Part shown: in pieces, positions 27,000-36,016 of the stretch
Layout of the letters: each line of letters begins with the position of its first letter
Numbering within the stretch: position 1 is the stretch's first letter
Assembly (NCBI RefSeq): GCF_000406165.1
Contig: NZ_CM001977.1
Location: 1,413,498-1,477,497 of the forward strand
DNA from: Dickeya zeae NCPPB 2538
GTDB lineage: Bacteria > Pseudomonadota > Gammaproteobacteria > Enterobacterales > Enterobacteriaceae
Length of the DNA: 64,000 bases
Direction of reading: 5' to 3'
Position numbers and translations under genes: made by a program
The notes under the pieces: model-generated
Databases searched by the model: none
Seen by the model: the letters and a program-made list of their open reading frames with translations, nothing else
Told to the model about the DNA's origin: nothing

Positions 27000-27594
27000 A
27001 TTTTCTAAACATTCCACCATTTTCATCAAACGTCGCCAACAGCTCATGAACTCTCATGACTTCATCAAAAATAGGTTGAATGTTATGTCTTTCCCCCAAT
27101 ATTTGATAAATTCTATCGTTTAGATAGTAGGCTCTGAAGATGTGATGCGGAACATCTGTTACTTCTGGCTTGTCCAAAATTAGACTTGGGAATATATGTC
27201 CTGCAATTCCACCTTCAAGATACATATCCAGTCGTTCATCAAAGTGCTCTATTGCATTTCTAAGTTTCTTATCATGCAAAGGACTACTTTCTGTCACATC
27301 AAAAATCTGCCTCAGAAACTCAGCTCGGTTCTTATGTAATGCCTTCTCACCTTTCCCACCAATCATTGATGGAAAGAAGTATCGAGCGACAGCAGCACTA
27401 TGATTGATGAAGTTTTGTAGACAGTCTAGAAGCTCATCTTTCCGATCTTGTAGCCCTAACTTCTCTTCACTGATAGCTTGGATGTGATCAGATGCTCTTT
27501 CCTCGGCCTGTAGAGCCGATGTTGTATTGAACAACATAGATTGAATATAGAAGGCTTGGTACGGAGGCCATATTGATGGTTCATTTTTATCCAT
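26998..27594 (-). CDS. Hypothetical protein with a HEPN-like RxxxxH motif
   Basis: 198 residues, soluble and almost entirely helical; I do not recognise the family. Residues 111-118 read LRNAIEHF, with R112-N-A-I-E-H117 matching the R-x4-6-H signature of HEPN domains, many of which are RNases in toxin-antitoxin and phage defence systems. The same pattern can occur in non-catalytic HEPN proteins. AAGGATATATA precedes the ATG, so the start is well placed. AT-rich codon use. A similar A/T-flanked hairpin (AAAAAGCACCC...CTTTTT, 27641-27664) lies upstream of the gene, mirroring its terminator. Confidence 0.6.
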   Translation of the reverse strand: MDKNEPSIWPPYQAFYIQSMLFNTTSALQAEERASDHIQAISEEKLGLQDRKDELLDCLQNFINHSAAVARYFFPSMIGGKGEKALHKNRAEFLRQIFDVTESSPLHDKKLRNAIEHFDERLDMYLEGGIAGHIFPSLILDKPEVTDVPHHIFRAYYLNDRIYQILGERHNIQPIFDEVMRVHELLATFDENGGMFRK

Positions 27595-27956
27595 TATATA
27601 TCCTTTGCAAGGTAATGGTTATCATGGAGCAAGCAAGGAAAAAGCACCCGAGTGTACTTTTTTTTAGTGCTTAAATAGATCTAATGCTTTCCACATGAAA
27701 ATCAAGATGATTACAATCATGCCCCCAAAATGGAAGCAATGTTTCAGACAATACCACATTATAGTGGCACACCGATTTTGGCCACATAATCAGAAGTGTT
27801 GAACGTCCTCTTGTGGCACAAAGCAGACAACGCAGCAGGGCCTGCTTTAAACATACAGCGATGGTCTCTGGCGATCATTGGTCATAGCGTGATAAGAACC
27901 GCATAATGGGAGCGGCGACGTGCCGTTGCTTCCAGCCTGTCGCCGCTCTGATGGGG
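27595..27956. other. Spacer between HEPN-like gene and RND gene end
   Basis: About 360 bp. It holds a hairpin with T tract near 27641-27664, unrecognised AT-rich sequence, and from 27814 the flank of the right RND repeat with repeat copy D and the GC-rich hairpin (GGAGCGGCGAC/GTCGCCGCTC, about 27909-27947). Confidence 0.55.
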
Positions 27957-28171
27957 TTAGTGTGGGGTGTTTACGTGTGTTGTCCGGCGTTTTTCACGCC
28001 AGTGGTTGTAGCGCTCTTGTATCCGCATCACCGTCACAAAAAATACCGGTACGAAAAACACCGCCAGCACGGTAGCGCTGATCATGCCGCCGAACACGCC
28101 GGTACCGATGGCGTGCTGGGTTTCGGCGCTGGCACCGGATGCCACCATCAGCGGCACCACCCCCAGCACAA
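27814..28171. repeat. Direct repeat of RND-gene 3' end and its flank, right copy
   Basis: Counterpart of 18021-18372, in the same orientation. Here it is continuous with the intact RND permease gene. Confidence 0.85.
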
Positions 28172-31091
28172 ACGCCAGCGAGGTCATCAGGATGGGGCGT
28201 AAACGCAAACGCGCTGCCGTGACGGCGGCATCCACCAATTCATATCCTTGCTCGCGCAACTGTCTGGCGAACTCGACAATCAGGATGGCATTCTTGGCGG
28301 ATAAGCCGATAACGGTGATCAGCCCCACTTTGAAGAACACGTCGTTAGGCATACCGCGCAGAACGACGGCCAACACCGCGCCGAGCAGCCCCAACGGCAC
28401 CACCAGCATCACCGAGACGGGGATAGACCAGCTTTCGTATAGCGCCGCCAGCACCAGAAACACCACCACCATCGACAGCAACAGCAACATCGGTGCCTGG
28501 GCGACGGATTGCCGCTCCTGCAATGATTGCCCGGTCCATTCAATGGTGAAGCCGGGTGGAAGCTGTTCCGCCAGTCGTTCCATCTCGGCCATGGCCGCAC
28601 CGCTGGATACGCCGGTGGCGGCCATGCCGGAGAGGCGGGCTGCCAGCACACCCTGATAGCGCGTCAATTGCAATGGGGTATCGCTCCACACCGGCGTGAC
28701 CACTTCTTTGAGCGAAACCATACCGCCTGAGCTGTTACGCACGTAGAGTTTGAGCACGTCATCCAGTTGCATACGCGCTGGCGCATCGGCCTGAATGATC
28801 ACCTGTTGCATCCGCCCGGCATTGGGGAAGTCGTTCACGTACAGTGAACCGATCGCGGCAGACAAGGTGTCGCTGATGGTGCTGAACGAAACACCGAGTG
28901 CTTCCGCCTTTTGACGATCGATGTTTAGCTGAACCGCGCTACCGGGCGGCAGGCTATCCGGGTAGACACTGGTGACAATCTGGCTGTGGGCCGCCAGCGT
29001 CAGCAGTTGTGCTTCCGCCGCTTTGAGCGCCTGATAACCCCGGCCGGTGCGATCCTGCAAACGCAGGGTGAAACCTGACGAGGTGCCAAGCTCATCGATA
29101 GCCGGTGGCATCAATATCATGCTGGTGCCTTCACGGATGCTCGACATCGCCTGTTGCGCCAGCGCGATTTCAGCGCGCGTGGTGGTGTCGCCACGCTCAG
29201 ACCAGCCTTTTAAGGTGGTAAAGGCCATGGCGGCGTTAGGGCCGGAACCGGAAAAGCCAAAACCGAGAATCGACATGTTGGATTCGATGTCCGGGCGCGA
29301 GGCAATGTGCTGCTCGTAGGTGTTGACCACATCCAGCGTTCGCGCTGCTGTGGCGTCCGACGGTAACTGGAATGACGTCATAAAGTACCCCTGATCTTCT
29401 TCTGGCAGAAAATCGGAAGGCAGCTCACGGAGGATCCACGCCAGTGAACCGGTCAGTACGGCAAACAGCAACAGCATACTGCCGCAACGGCGCAGTAGCG
29501 CACGGGTACCGGTGGCATAATGATGTGTCAGTTGCTCGAAACGGCGGTTAAAACCACCGAAGAAACCGCGTTTGGTGTGATGGTCATCGGCGACGGGCGT
29601 GAGCAGTGTGGCGCACAACGCAGGTGTTAGCGTCAGCGCCAGAAACGCCGAAAACAGGATCGATACCGCCATCGACAAGGTAAATTGCCGGTAAATCACG
29701 CCTACCGAGCCGCTGGCGAACGCCATCGGAATGAACACCGCCGACAGCACCAGCGTGATAGCGATAATCGCGCCGGTGATCTCCTTCATGGCACGGATGG
29801 TGGCCGCCTTGGGGGACAATCTTTCCTGCGCCATTAATCGCTCAACGTTTTCCACCACCACGATGGCGTCATCCACAATGATGCCGATCGCCAGCACCAT
29901 GCCGAACATGGTCAGCACGTTGATGGAAAATCCCGCCGCCAGCATCACAGTGAAGGTGCCGAGCAGGGCGATAGGGGCCACAATCGCTGGGATCAGGGTA
30001 TAGCGTACGTTTTGTAAAAACAGATACATCACCAGAAACACCAGCACCATCGCCTCAATCAGCGTCCTGAGCACCTGCTCGATGGAGAGTTTAACGAAAG
30101 GCGCGGTGTTGAATGGCAACGAATAGTCCATGCCCGCTGGCATGGATATTTTCAGTTCGGCCATCCGTTGGGCGATGGCATTGGCGGTACGCACTGCATT
30201 GGCACCCGGTGCCAGTTGCACCGCGGCAGCGCTGGCGTCTTTGCCGTTTTCACGCACAGAAAAGCCGTAAGACTGGGCTCCGAGTTCAACGCGTGCCACA
30301 TCGGCTAACACCACCCGGGAACCATCTTCTCTGGCGCGCAGCACGATAGCGGCGAATTGCTCTGGGGTTTCCAGTTGCCCTTGTACCGTCAGTGGGATCG
30401 TCACCTGCTGCCCTGGCAAGGTGGGGGCATCGCCGAGCCGCCCGGGAGCGATTTGCATGTTTTGCTGGGTAATGGCGGTCGACAAATCGTTCATGGTTAA
30501 CCCGTAAGACAACAGCTTGTTGGGATCGACCCAGATACGCATCGCCTGTTCCGCGCCAAATAGCTGGATGCGGCCCACCCCGTCAATCCGGCGCAACTCC
30601 TCGACAATGTGGCGGGCCAGATAGTCACCTAATTCAACCTCATCGTAGCGCCCGTTATCCGAGGTCAGGCTGACCATCAGCAGAAAGCCAGAGTCGGCAG
30701 ATTCCACCTGCATACCGTTTTGTCTGACGGTTTGCGGTAACCGCGGTTCTATCGACTTGAGGCGGTTTTGTACATCCACCTGTGCCAGCTCCGCGTCGGT
30801 GCCCGGTTTGAACGTAACGTTGATCTGCGCCAGTCCGGCTGTATCTACCGATGACTCGAAGTACAGCAGGTTTTTCACACCGGATAACTCGCGCTCCAGC
30901 AGCCCGACCACCGCATCGTTGAGCGTTTTAGGTGTGGCACCGGGATAAGACGCGGTAATGGAAATGGTTGGCGGTGCCACCGAGGGATAACGGGCAATCG
31001 GCAACTGGGGAATTGCGAGCGTTCCCAGCAGCACGATGAACAGGGCTATCACCCAGGCGAACACCGGGCGCTGGATAAAAAATTGCGGCAT
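27957..31091 (-). CDS. RND multidrug efflux permease (AcrB/MexB type)
   Basis: 1044 residues, the full length of HAE1-family pumps, twelve TM segments and two large periplasmic loops. The proton-relay aspartates are seen in GIIVDDAIVVVENVER (TM4) and the lysine in GLSAKNAILIVEFA (TM10). It forms an inner-membrane trimer that works with the adaptor encoded 20 bp upstream and a TolC-like outer channel not present here. Drugs, bile acids or plant phenolics are typical substrates of relatives; the actual range is unknown. Its last about 215 bp are duplicated at 18.16 kb. Confidence 0.93.
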   Translation of the reverse strand: MPQFFIQRPVFAWVIALFIVLLGTLAIPQLPIARYPSVAPPTISITASYPGATPKTLNDAVVGLLERELSGVKNLLYFESSVDTAGLAQINVTFKPGTDAELAQVDVQNRLKSIEPRLPQTVRQNGMQVESADSGFLLMVSLTSDNGRYDEVELGDYLARHIVEELRRIDGVGRIQLFGAEQAMRIWVDPNKLLSYGLTMNDLSTAITQQNMQIAPGRLGDAPTLPGQQVTIPLTVQGQLETPEQFAAIVLRAREDGSRVVLADVARVELGAQSYGFSVRENGKDASAAAVQLAPGANAVRTANAIAQRMAELKISMPAGMDYSLPFNTAPFVKLSIEQVLRTLIEAMVLVFLVMYLFLQNVRYTLIPAIVAPIALLGTFTVMLAAGFSINVLTMFGMVLAIGIIVDDAIVVVENVERLMAQERLSPKAATIRAMKEITGAIIAITLVLSAVFIPMAFASGSVGVIYRQFTLSMAVSILFSAFLALTLTPALCATLLTPVADDHHTKRGFFGGFNRRFEQLTHHYATGTRALLRRCGSMLLLFAVLTGSLAWILRELPSDFLPEEDQGYFMTSFQLPSDATAARTLDVVNTYEQHIASRPDIESNMSILGFGFSGSGPNAAMAFTTLKGWSERGDTTTRAEIALAQQAMSSIREGTSMILMPPAIDELGTSSGFTLRLQDRTGRGYQALKAAEAQLLTLAAHSQIVTSVYPDSLPPGSAVQLNIDRQKAEALGVSFSTISDTLSAAIGSLYVNDFPNAGRMQQVIIQADAPARMQLDDVLKLYVRNSSGGMVSLKEVVTPVWSDTPLQLTRYQGVLAARLSGMAATGVSSGAAMAEMERLAEQLPPGFTIEWTGQSLQERQSVAQAPMLLLLSMVVVFLVLAALYESWSIPVSVMLVVPLGLLGAVLAVVLRGMPNDVFFKVGLITVIGLSAKNAILIVEFARQLREQGYELVDAAVTAARLRLRPILMTSLAFVLGVVPLMVASGASAETQHAIGTGVFGGMISATVLAVFFVPVFFVTVMRIQERYNHWREKRRTTHVNTPH

Positions 31092-31111
31092 GGTACCTGA
31101 CTCCTTTGCGC

Positions 31112-32374
31112 TTAGCGTGAGGCCATGTCAGTGGCGGACGGCACTTTTTTCCAGTGCTGGGTTGCCACCCAGGCACCGTCGTTCAACCTGTCGCCACCTT
31201 CGATCACCACCACTTGACCGGCGGTCAACCCGGCGCGGATGCGGTATTGCCGGTTGACCAGCTCGCCAGGCTCAACCGTGACGATGTGCGCTTTGCTGCG
31301 GCCATCAACCACCCAGACTTTGGCCTCGCCGCCGTTGCGTGTGACGGCCTGTTGCGGCACCAGCAAGGCATCGGTGTAATGGCTGAACGGCACGCGGGCA
31401 CGAACAAACATCCCCGGTAGCAGTTGTCGTTGCGGGTTGTCGACCAGAATGCGCAACAGCACGTCGCCGGTGCTCGCATCCACATTGATGCCGGAAAACA
31501 GAATCCGCGCCGACATCGGGTAGGGCTGGCCGTCGCTACGCAGGATCTCCACCGGGATACCGTCACTGTCTTTAGCCCGCTGGTTCAGCATGTTGCGTAG
31601 CTGTTCGAGCGAGGAGGCGGGCTGGCGCACATCGACATACACCTGGTCAATTTGTTGAACCCGTGCCAGTGGCGTGGTGTCGCTGGTGTTGACCAGCGCA
31701 CCTTCAGTAACCAGCGCTTGATCGATACGCCCGGTAATGGGGGAGTCGACCGTCGCGAAGCTCAGATCAAGCTGGCGACGTGCCAGTGTGGCGCGTGCCT
31801 GTGCGACATCAGCGGCGGCCTGTTCGCGCTGTGCCGTCGCATCGTCGTAGCTCTGCTGGCTGATAGCGCCGGTGCTGAGTAAGGGCTTAAGGCGAGCGAC
31901 CTGAATCTGTGCCCGGTTTAATACCGACAGGGCACGTTGCAGCGTGGCGTGGGCGGTATCGACCTCGGCTTTGAACGGTGCCGGGTTAATCTGGAACAGT
32001 GGTTGTCCGGCACGGATCTCGGCACCCTGTTCAAACAAGCGGCGCTGGATAATGCCGCCCACCTGCGGGCGGATTTCCGCTGTTCTTACCGCCGTCACCC
32101 GGCCGGGCAGATCGTCAGTCAGGGTAATGGGGGTCGGTTTTACGGTCATGATGGTGACCTTGGCCGGTGGTGCTTCGACCGGGATCTCGGGCTGGTCGCA
32201 ACCGGTGAGCAGCATGCCCACCAGTGCCAGCAGTACGCCGTGTCGGCACAACTGCTTGAGTGACACCGGCAGGCGTGTTGTTGGCGTGTTCGCTTCGGTT
32301 TGACCCGGTACGGCCAATAGTAAGGCCGATAACATGCAGGCGATCGAATATTGATGCGATTTCTTGGTATTCAT
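31112..32374 (-). CDS. RND efflux periplasmic adaptor (AcrA/MexA type lipoprotein)
   Basis: Adaptor with a biotinyl-lipoyl half-motif (GGIIQRRLFEQGAEIRAGQPL), a helical hairpin (TAHATLQRALSVLNRAQIQVARL) and beta-barrel domain ending in VIEGGDRLNDGAWV. The start is uncertain. From ATG 32374 the N-terminus has a Sec-like signal (SIACMLSALLLAVPGQTEA) directly followed by a second, lipoprotein signal (LALVGMLLTGC). A GTG at 32266 (VSLKQLCRHG) would give a 384-residue lipoprotein of normal family length. Neither start has a good ribosome site. It lies 20 bp before the permease gene, divergent from a two-component system. Confidence 0.88.
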   Translation of the reverse strand: MNTKKSHQYSIACMLSALLLAVPGQTEANTPTTRLPVSLKQLCRHGVLLALVGMLLTGCDQPEIPVEAPPAKVTIMTVKPTPITLTDDLPGRVTAVRTAEIRPQVGGIIQRRLFEQGAEIRAGQPLFQINPAPFKAEVDTAHATLQRALSVLNRAQIQVARLKPLLSTGAISQQSYDDATAQREQAAADVAQARATLARRQLDLSFATVDSPITGRIDQALVTEGALVNTSDTTPLARVQQIDQVYVDVRQPASSLEQLRNMLNQRAKDSDGIPVEILRSDGQPYPMSARILFSGINVDASTGDVLLRILVDNPQRQLLPGMFVRARVPFSHYTDALLVPQQAVTRNGGEAKVWVVDGRSKAHIVTVEPGELVNRQYRIRAGLTAGQVVVIEGGDRLNDGAWVATQHWKKVPSATDMASR

Positions 32375-32507
32375 ATAACGTCGTAATCCCTGTTTACCGG
32401 CCATAAGGTGGCCAGACTGCGGGAGTGTGCGACAGCTGTGTGCGGTTTCCGTTGGAGAAATATGGAGATATGATGGAGAACCTGCATTTTTTATGATGAG
32501 TCGATAA

Positions 32508-33254
32508 ATGACTGTTCATGCGCAATCCATGCCGATGACCGACGAGATTCATGGGGTGGTGCTTATTGCCGAAGATGAGCCGGAAATTGCGGACATTCTT
32601 CGCGCTTACCTGACTCGCAGTGGTTTACGCACGCTTCACGCCGCCAATGGCCGTCAGGCGTTGGAATTACACCTCGCGATGAAACCGGATCTGGTGCTGC
32701 TGGATGTACAGATGCCGCTGGTTGATGGCTGGCAGGTGCTGTCGGGGATTCGCCTGCGCGGAGATACCCCGGTTATCATGCTGACCGCTTTGGACCAGGA
32801 TATCGACAAGCTGATGGGGTTGCGTATTGGGGCGGATGATTACGTGGTCAAGCCATTTAACCCGGCTGAGGTGGTGGCGCGCGTGCAGGCGGTGCTACGC
32901 CGTGCCGGGCTGCGTGCCGAACGTCAGGCCCCGCAAGCGCCGCGTTTTTTGCGTACCGACCTGTTTCAGATAGACCTGGAAAACCATGAGGCGACGGTAG
33001 CGATCAACGGGATCAGTCAGTCGCTTGAACTGACGCTGACCGAATTTCGTCTGCTGGCGCATATGGCGCGCGCGCCCCGTCGCGTTTTCAGCCGTGAGGA
33101 ACTGCTGGTAGCCTGCCTGCCAGAAGGGGATTCCCTTGAGCGCACAGTAGATAGCCACATCAGCAAATTGCGTAAGAAACTCGAACGCCTGGGGTTAAAC
33201 GGCGTCCCGTCCAGTGTGCGCGGTGTCGGTTACCGGTTAGGCGAATCGTCATGA
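32508..33254 (+). CDS. BaeR/SmeR-like response regulator
   Basis: 248 residues: receiver domain (AEDEPEIADIL, phospho-Asp in LVLLDVQMPLVDGW, conserved Lys in YVVKPFNPAEVVARV) and OmpR-type winged helix (LTLTEFRLLAHMARAPRRVFSREELL, then VDSHISKLRKKL). Related regulators control RND pumps (BaeR for mdtABC, SmeR for smeABC). Here it is divergent from the RND adaptor gene, so it probably activates that operon. The kinase gene overlaps its end by 4 bp. Confidence 0.88.
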   Translation: MTVHAQSMPMTDEIHGVVLIAEDEPEIADILRAYLTRSGLRTLHAANGRQALELHLAMKPDLVLLDVQMPLVDGWQVLSGIRLRGDTPVIMLTALDQDIDKLMGLRIGADDYVVKPFNPAEVVARVQAVLRRAGLRAERQAPQAPRFLRTDLFQIDLENHEATVAINGISQSLELTLTEFRLLAHMARAPRRVFSREELLVACLPEGDSLERTVDSHISKLRKKLERLGLNGVPSSVRGVGYRLGESS

Positions 33255-34348
33255 AGCACAGCGGTAGCCTGAGCCGACAAATTATACGCTCCATGATCCT
33301 GCTGGCGCTGTCCGTCACGCTGATGATGGTGGTTGGATCCTACCTCTTCTATGGGCTGATGCTGAGTGTTTCGCCGGAAAGCCTCTCGCCAGACAATCAG
33401 TGGATGCCGACGACGGTCGAGTGGTTCTGGATGGGGGGAACGTCCTTACTGGCGTTGCTGATAGCGGTGGTGTTAGCCGTTCGACTGGCCCGCCGCATTC
33501 TGGTGCCGTTGAATTCGGTGGCGCACAGCCTGCGCCAAATCGCTGAAGGCGAGCTGAAGGCGCGTGCCGAAACCGATGATTACTCCCTGGGGGAAGCGGC
33601 CTTACTGGTGCGCGATTTCAACACGATGGCGGAACGGCTGGAGCGCATGGAACAAGAGCGGGCGTTCTGGAACGCAGCCATCGCCCATGAGTTGCGCACG
33701 CCGGTCACGATTTTACGCGGCCGTTTGCAGGGGTTGACGGAAGGGGTATTCGAACCGGATATCGGGTTATTTCGCAATCTGTTGACGCAAGTGGAAGGGC
33801 TGGGACGATTGATTGAAGATTTGCGAGTAGTGGGGCTGGCAGAGAGCGGTCATCTGGAACTGCGCTCGATGCCGACCCGTTTGTCTGATGAGGTGACGGC
33901 GGTGGTCAATGCGTTTGGCCCGGTACTGCAACAGGCGGGATTTACGCTGTCGCTGGCGTTGGATGACCACCCAGTGCCCTGTGACCCGGTACGCATCCGC
34001 CAGGCTGTGCTGGCGCTACTGGAAAATGCGCAAAAACATGCCACCCCCGGCCCGTTAGGTATTCAGGCCGGAGTGGAACACGAACAGGCATTTCTGCGCG
34101 TGGAAGACAGCGGACCGGGTATCGCCCCTGATTTTGCCGGGCGCATTTTTGAGGCGTTTACCCGGGGGGAACCCTCGCACCCGGATAACACCAAAGGCAG
34201 CGGGCTGGGGCTGGCGGTGGTGCAGGCGATTGCGCAGGCGCACGGCGGGCAGGCGAGTTGTTACCCGGCACCATCCGGCGGCGCGGTGTTTGAACTAAGC
34301 TGGCCGATTGCGGGTTGCAACCGTGAAGGCCCGACCATAGCGCAATAA
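33251..34348 (+). CDS. BaeS/SmeS-like sensor histidine kinase
   Basis: 365 residues. TM1 at about residues 13-38, a very short periplasmic loop of around 20 residues, TM2 at about 57-78, HAMP, DHp (AIAHELRTPVTILRGRLQG) and ATPase domain (ALLENAQKHATPG, VEDSGPGIAPDF, GSGLGLAVVQAI). The tiny sensor loop suggests membrane or envelope stress sensing rather than binding of a soluble ligand. ATGA overlap with the response regulator. It ends 12 bp before the convergent LysR gene. Confidence 0.88.
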   Translation: MKHSGSLSRQIIRSMILLALSVTLMMVVGSYLFYGLMLSVSPESLSPDNQWMPTTVEWFWMGGTSLLALLIAVVLAVRLARRILVPLNSVAHSLRQIAEGELKARAETDDYSLGEAALLVRDFNTMAERLERMEQERAFWNAAIAHELRTPVTILRGRLQGLTEGVFEPDIGLFRNLLTQVEGLGRLIEDLRVVGLAESGHLELRSMPTRLSDEVTAVVNAFGPVLQQAGFTLSLALDDHPVPCDPVRIRQAVLALLENAQKHATPGPLGIQAGVEHEQAFLRVEDSGPGIAPDFAGRIFEAFTRGEPSHPDNTKGSGLGLAVVQAIAQAHGGQASCYPAPSGGAVFELSWPIAGCNREGPTIAQ

Positions 34349-34360
34349 CACCTTCATCGC

Positions 34361-35308
34361 TCAATCACCTTCGGGTGACAGGGTGGGGTCAGCATCACCA
34401 GCGTGTGTGGGTACTGGCTGGCGTAGGTGTGCCAGCAAATTGGCGGCTTCAGGCTGCAATATCGCACCGGATTTAATACCCAGCCACAGTTTGCGGGTGG
34501 CCCAGTCATCGGTCAGCCGAATGGCGTGCAGCCCGACGCCGAGAATTTCCGGGCGCACTGCGCCTTCAGGCAGGATGCTGATGCCAAGCCCGGCTTCGAT
34601 CATACGGCACACGGCATCGAAGCTGCTGACCTGAATGCGCAGGCGCAGCAGGTTTCCGTATTCTTCGGCGGTGTCCTGCAACAGTTTTAGCAAGGAGCTG
34701 CCATCGTTGAGGCCGACGAAATCGTACGGCAAGGTGTCGGCGAAGGGGATGTCCCGGCAACCGGCGAGTGGATGCTGAGGCGAGACCAACACCACCAGTT
34801 GATCCTCCCGATAGGGCATTTTTTCGACGCCGGGCGAGGGGACGTTATCAGCGAAAATACCGATGTCGGCTTGCCCGGTGAGCAGCGCGGTGACCACCGT
34901 TTCGCTCAGTTTTTCTTCCAGGTTGATACGTACCAGCGGGTGATGTTGCAGAAAATCGGCCAGTTCCTGCGGCAGAAATTCGATGATGGCTGAGGTATTG
35001 GCCCAAATATGCACGTGGCCGCGTACGCCCACCGCGTAATCCTGCATTTCACCCGCCATGCGATCGACGCTGTTTACCACCTGACGTGCGTGGTGTACCA
35101 GCTCTTTTCCCGCGGCAGTCAACGCCAGGCCGCGTGGCATACGGATAAACAACACACAATCGACGGTGCGCTCCAGCTCTGCCATGCGCTTGCTCAGGGC
35201 GGACAGCGTCATGTGAAAATGGGCGGCCGTTTTGGTCAGGCTACCGATTCTGGCGACCTGCAAAAACAGGCGTAGTGACTGCAAGTCAAAGTGCGTGGGA
35301 TTGATCAT
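34361..35308 (-). CDS. LysR family transcriptional regulator
   Basis: 315 residues, N-terminal helix-turn-helix (LRLFLQVARIGSLTKTAAHFHMTLSALSKRMAELERTV) and effector-binding domain (GQADIGIFADNV, LVVLVSPQHPLAG). Divergent from a VOC/glyoxalase gene with 202 bp between them. That spacer holds a 23-bp palindrome and a 15-bp tandem repeat, so the regulator probably acts there. Effector unknown. Confidence 0.88.
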   Translation of the reverse strand: MINPTHFDLQSLRLFLQVARIGSLTKTAAHFHMTLSALSKRMAELERTVDCVLFIRMPRGLALTAAGKELVHHARQVVNSVDRMAGEMQDYAVGVRGHVHIWANTSAIIEFLPQELADFLQHHPLVRINLEEKLSETVVTALLTGQADIGIFADNVPSPGVEKMPYREDQLVVLVSPQHPLAGCRDIPFADTLPYDFVGLNDGSSLLKLLQDTAEEYGNLLRLRIQVSSFDAVCRMIEAGLGISILPEGAVRPEILGVGLHAIRLTDDWATRKLWLGIKSGAILQPEAANLLAHLRQPVPTHAGDADPTLSPEGD

Positions 35309-35361
35309 GAGCGGGTGACGGTCCTTGAAAGCGTGAGCAGAGTAAGCCTACCACAGCCGTG

Positions 35362-35384
35362 ACCCTTTCCTGACAGGAAAGGGT
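35362..35384. promoter_or_regulatory. Near-perfect palindrome in LysR/VOC spacer
   Basis: ACCCTTTCCTG, one central A, CAGGAAAGGGT: 11-bp arms with no mismatch. It lies 54 bp upstream of the LysR start, in a divergent promoter region with no transcript ending here, so an operator is more likely than a terminator. Confidence 0.5.
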
Positions 35385-35442
35385 GATTGACGATTAAGGC
35401 ATTATCAAACGTGTCGCCAACGCTTAGGATGTCATTCTATTG

Positions 35443-35487
35443 CCTTTGATCTTAGTTCCTTTGATCTTAGTTCCTTTGATCTTATTG
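35443..35487 (+). repeat. Three tandem 15-bp repeats before VOC gene
   Basis: Unit CCTTTGATCTTAGTT, present three times in a row, the last with changes at its end (CCTTTGATCTTATTG). It ends 23 bp before the VOC start codon. Copy number could vary by slippage and change promoter spacing. Confidence 0.7.
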
Positions 35488-35510
35488 CCTTAACGACAGG
35501 AAACGTCTCG

Positions 35511-35903
35511 TTGATTAGTCACATTGACCATATTGTGCTGACCTGTGTTGATCCGGCGGCGACGCAGCAGTTCTACACGCAGGTGTTACAACTGCGGCTG
35601 GAAACCTTCGGTAATGGCCGCATTGCGTTTTGCTTCGGGCAGCAGAAAATCAATCTTCATGTCAGGGGAAGTGAGTTCGCGCCGCATGCTCATCTGCCTG
35701 CTCCAGGGGCGCTTGATCTGTGTTTTATTGCCAGCGAACCGCTGACACAGGTGATCGCGCATGTGCAGCGCTGCGGCTGGCCGATTATCGACGGGCCGGT
35801 TGAGCGCACCGGTGCGACCGGGAAAATCCGCTCGATTTACCTGCGTGACCCGGATCTGAACCTGATTGAGATAGCCGAACCGTTATCAGACAGCGCGCGC
35901 TAA
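35511..35903 (+). CDS. VOC-family (glyoxalase/dioxygenase fold) protein
   Basis: 130 residues of the vicinal-oxygen-chelate fold: ISHIDHIVLTCVDPAATQQFYTQVLQL at the start, GQQKINLH in the middle, and IRSIYLRDPDLNLIEIAEP at the end, with metal ligands probably the first His, the later His and Glu. The start is TTG at 35511, with AGGAA 9 bp upstream; family members begin exactly at ISHIDHI, so this start is well supported. Substrate unknown. Divergent from a LysR gene. Confidence 0.82.
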   Translation: MISHIDHIVLTCVDPAATQQFYTQVLQLRLETFGNGRIAFCFGQQKINLHVRGSEFAPHAHLPAPGALDLCFIASEPLTQVIAHVQRCGWPIIDGPVERTGATGKIRSIYLRDPDLNLIEIAEPLSDSAR

Positions 35904-36016
35904 GCGACGCCTGTTTTTTATTCAGGGTATGAATGGGTATTCCATGCTCTATTTCTCATCAACGATTTTTCATCAACGGTTTTTACCAACGATGTAACAG
36001 GATGCAGTAGCAGTTT

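Noticed and set aside
35443..35487. CRISPR-like array
   Set aside because: The three 15-bp units are contiguous, with no spacers and no cas genes in the window.
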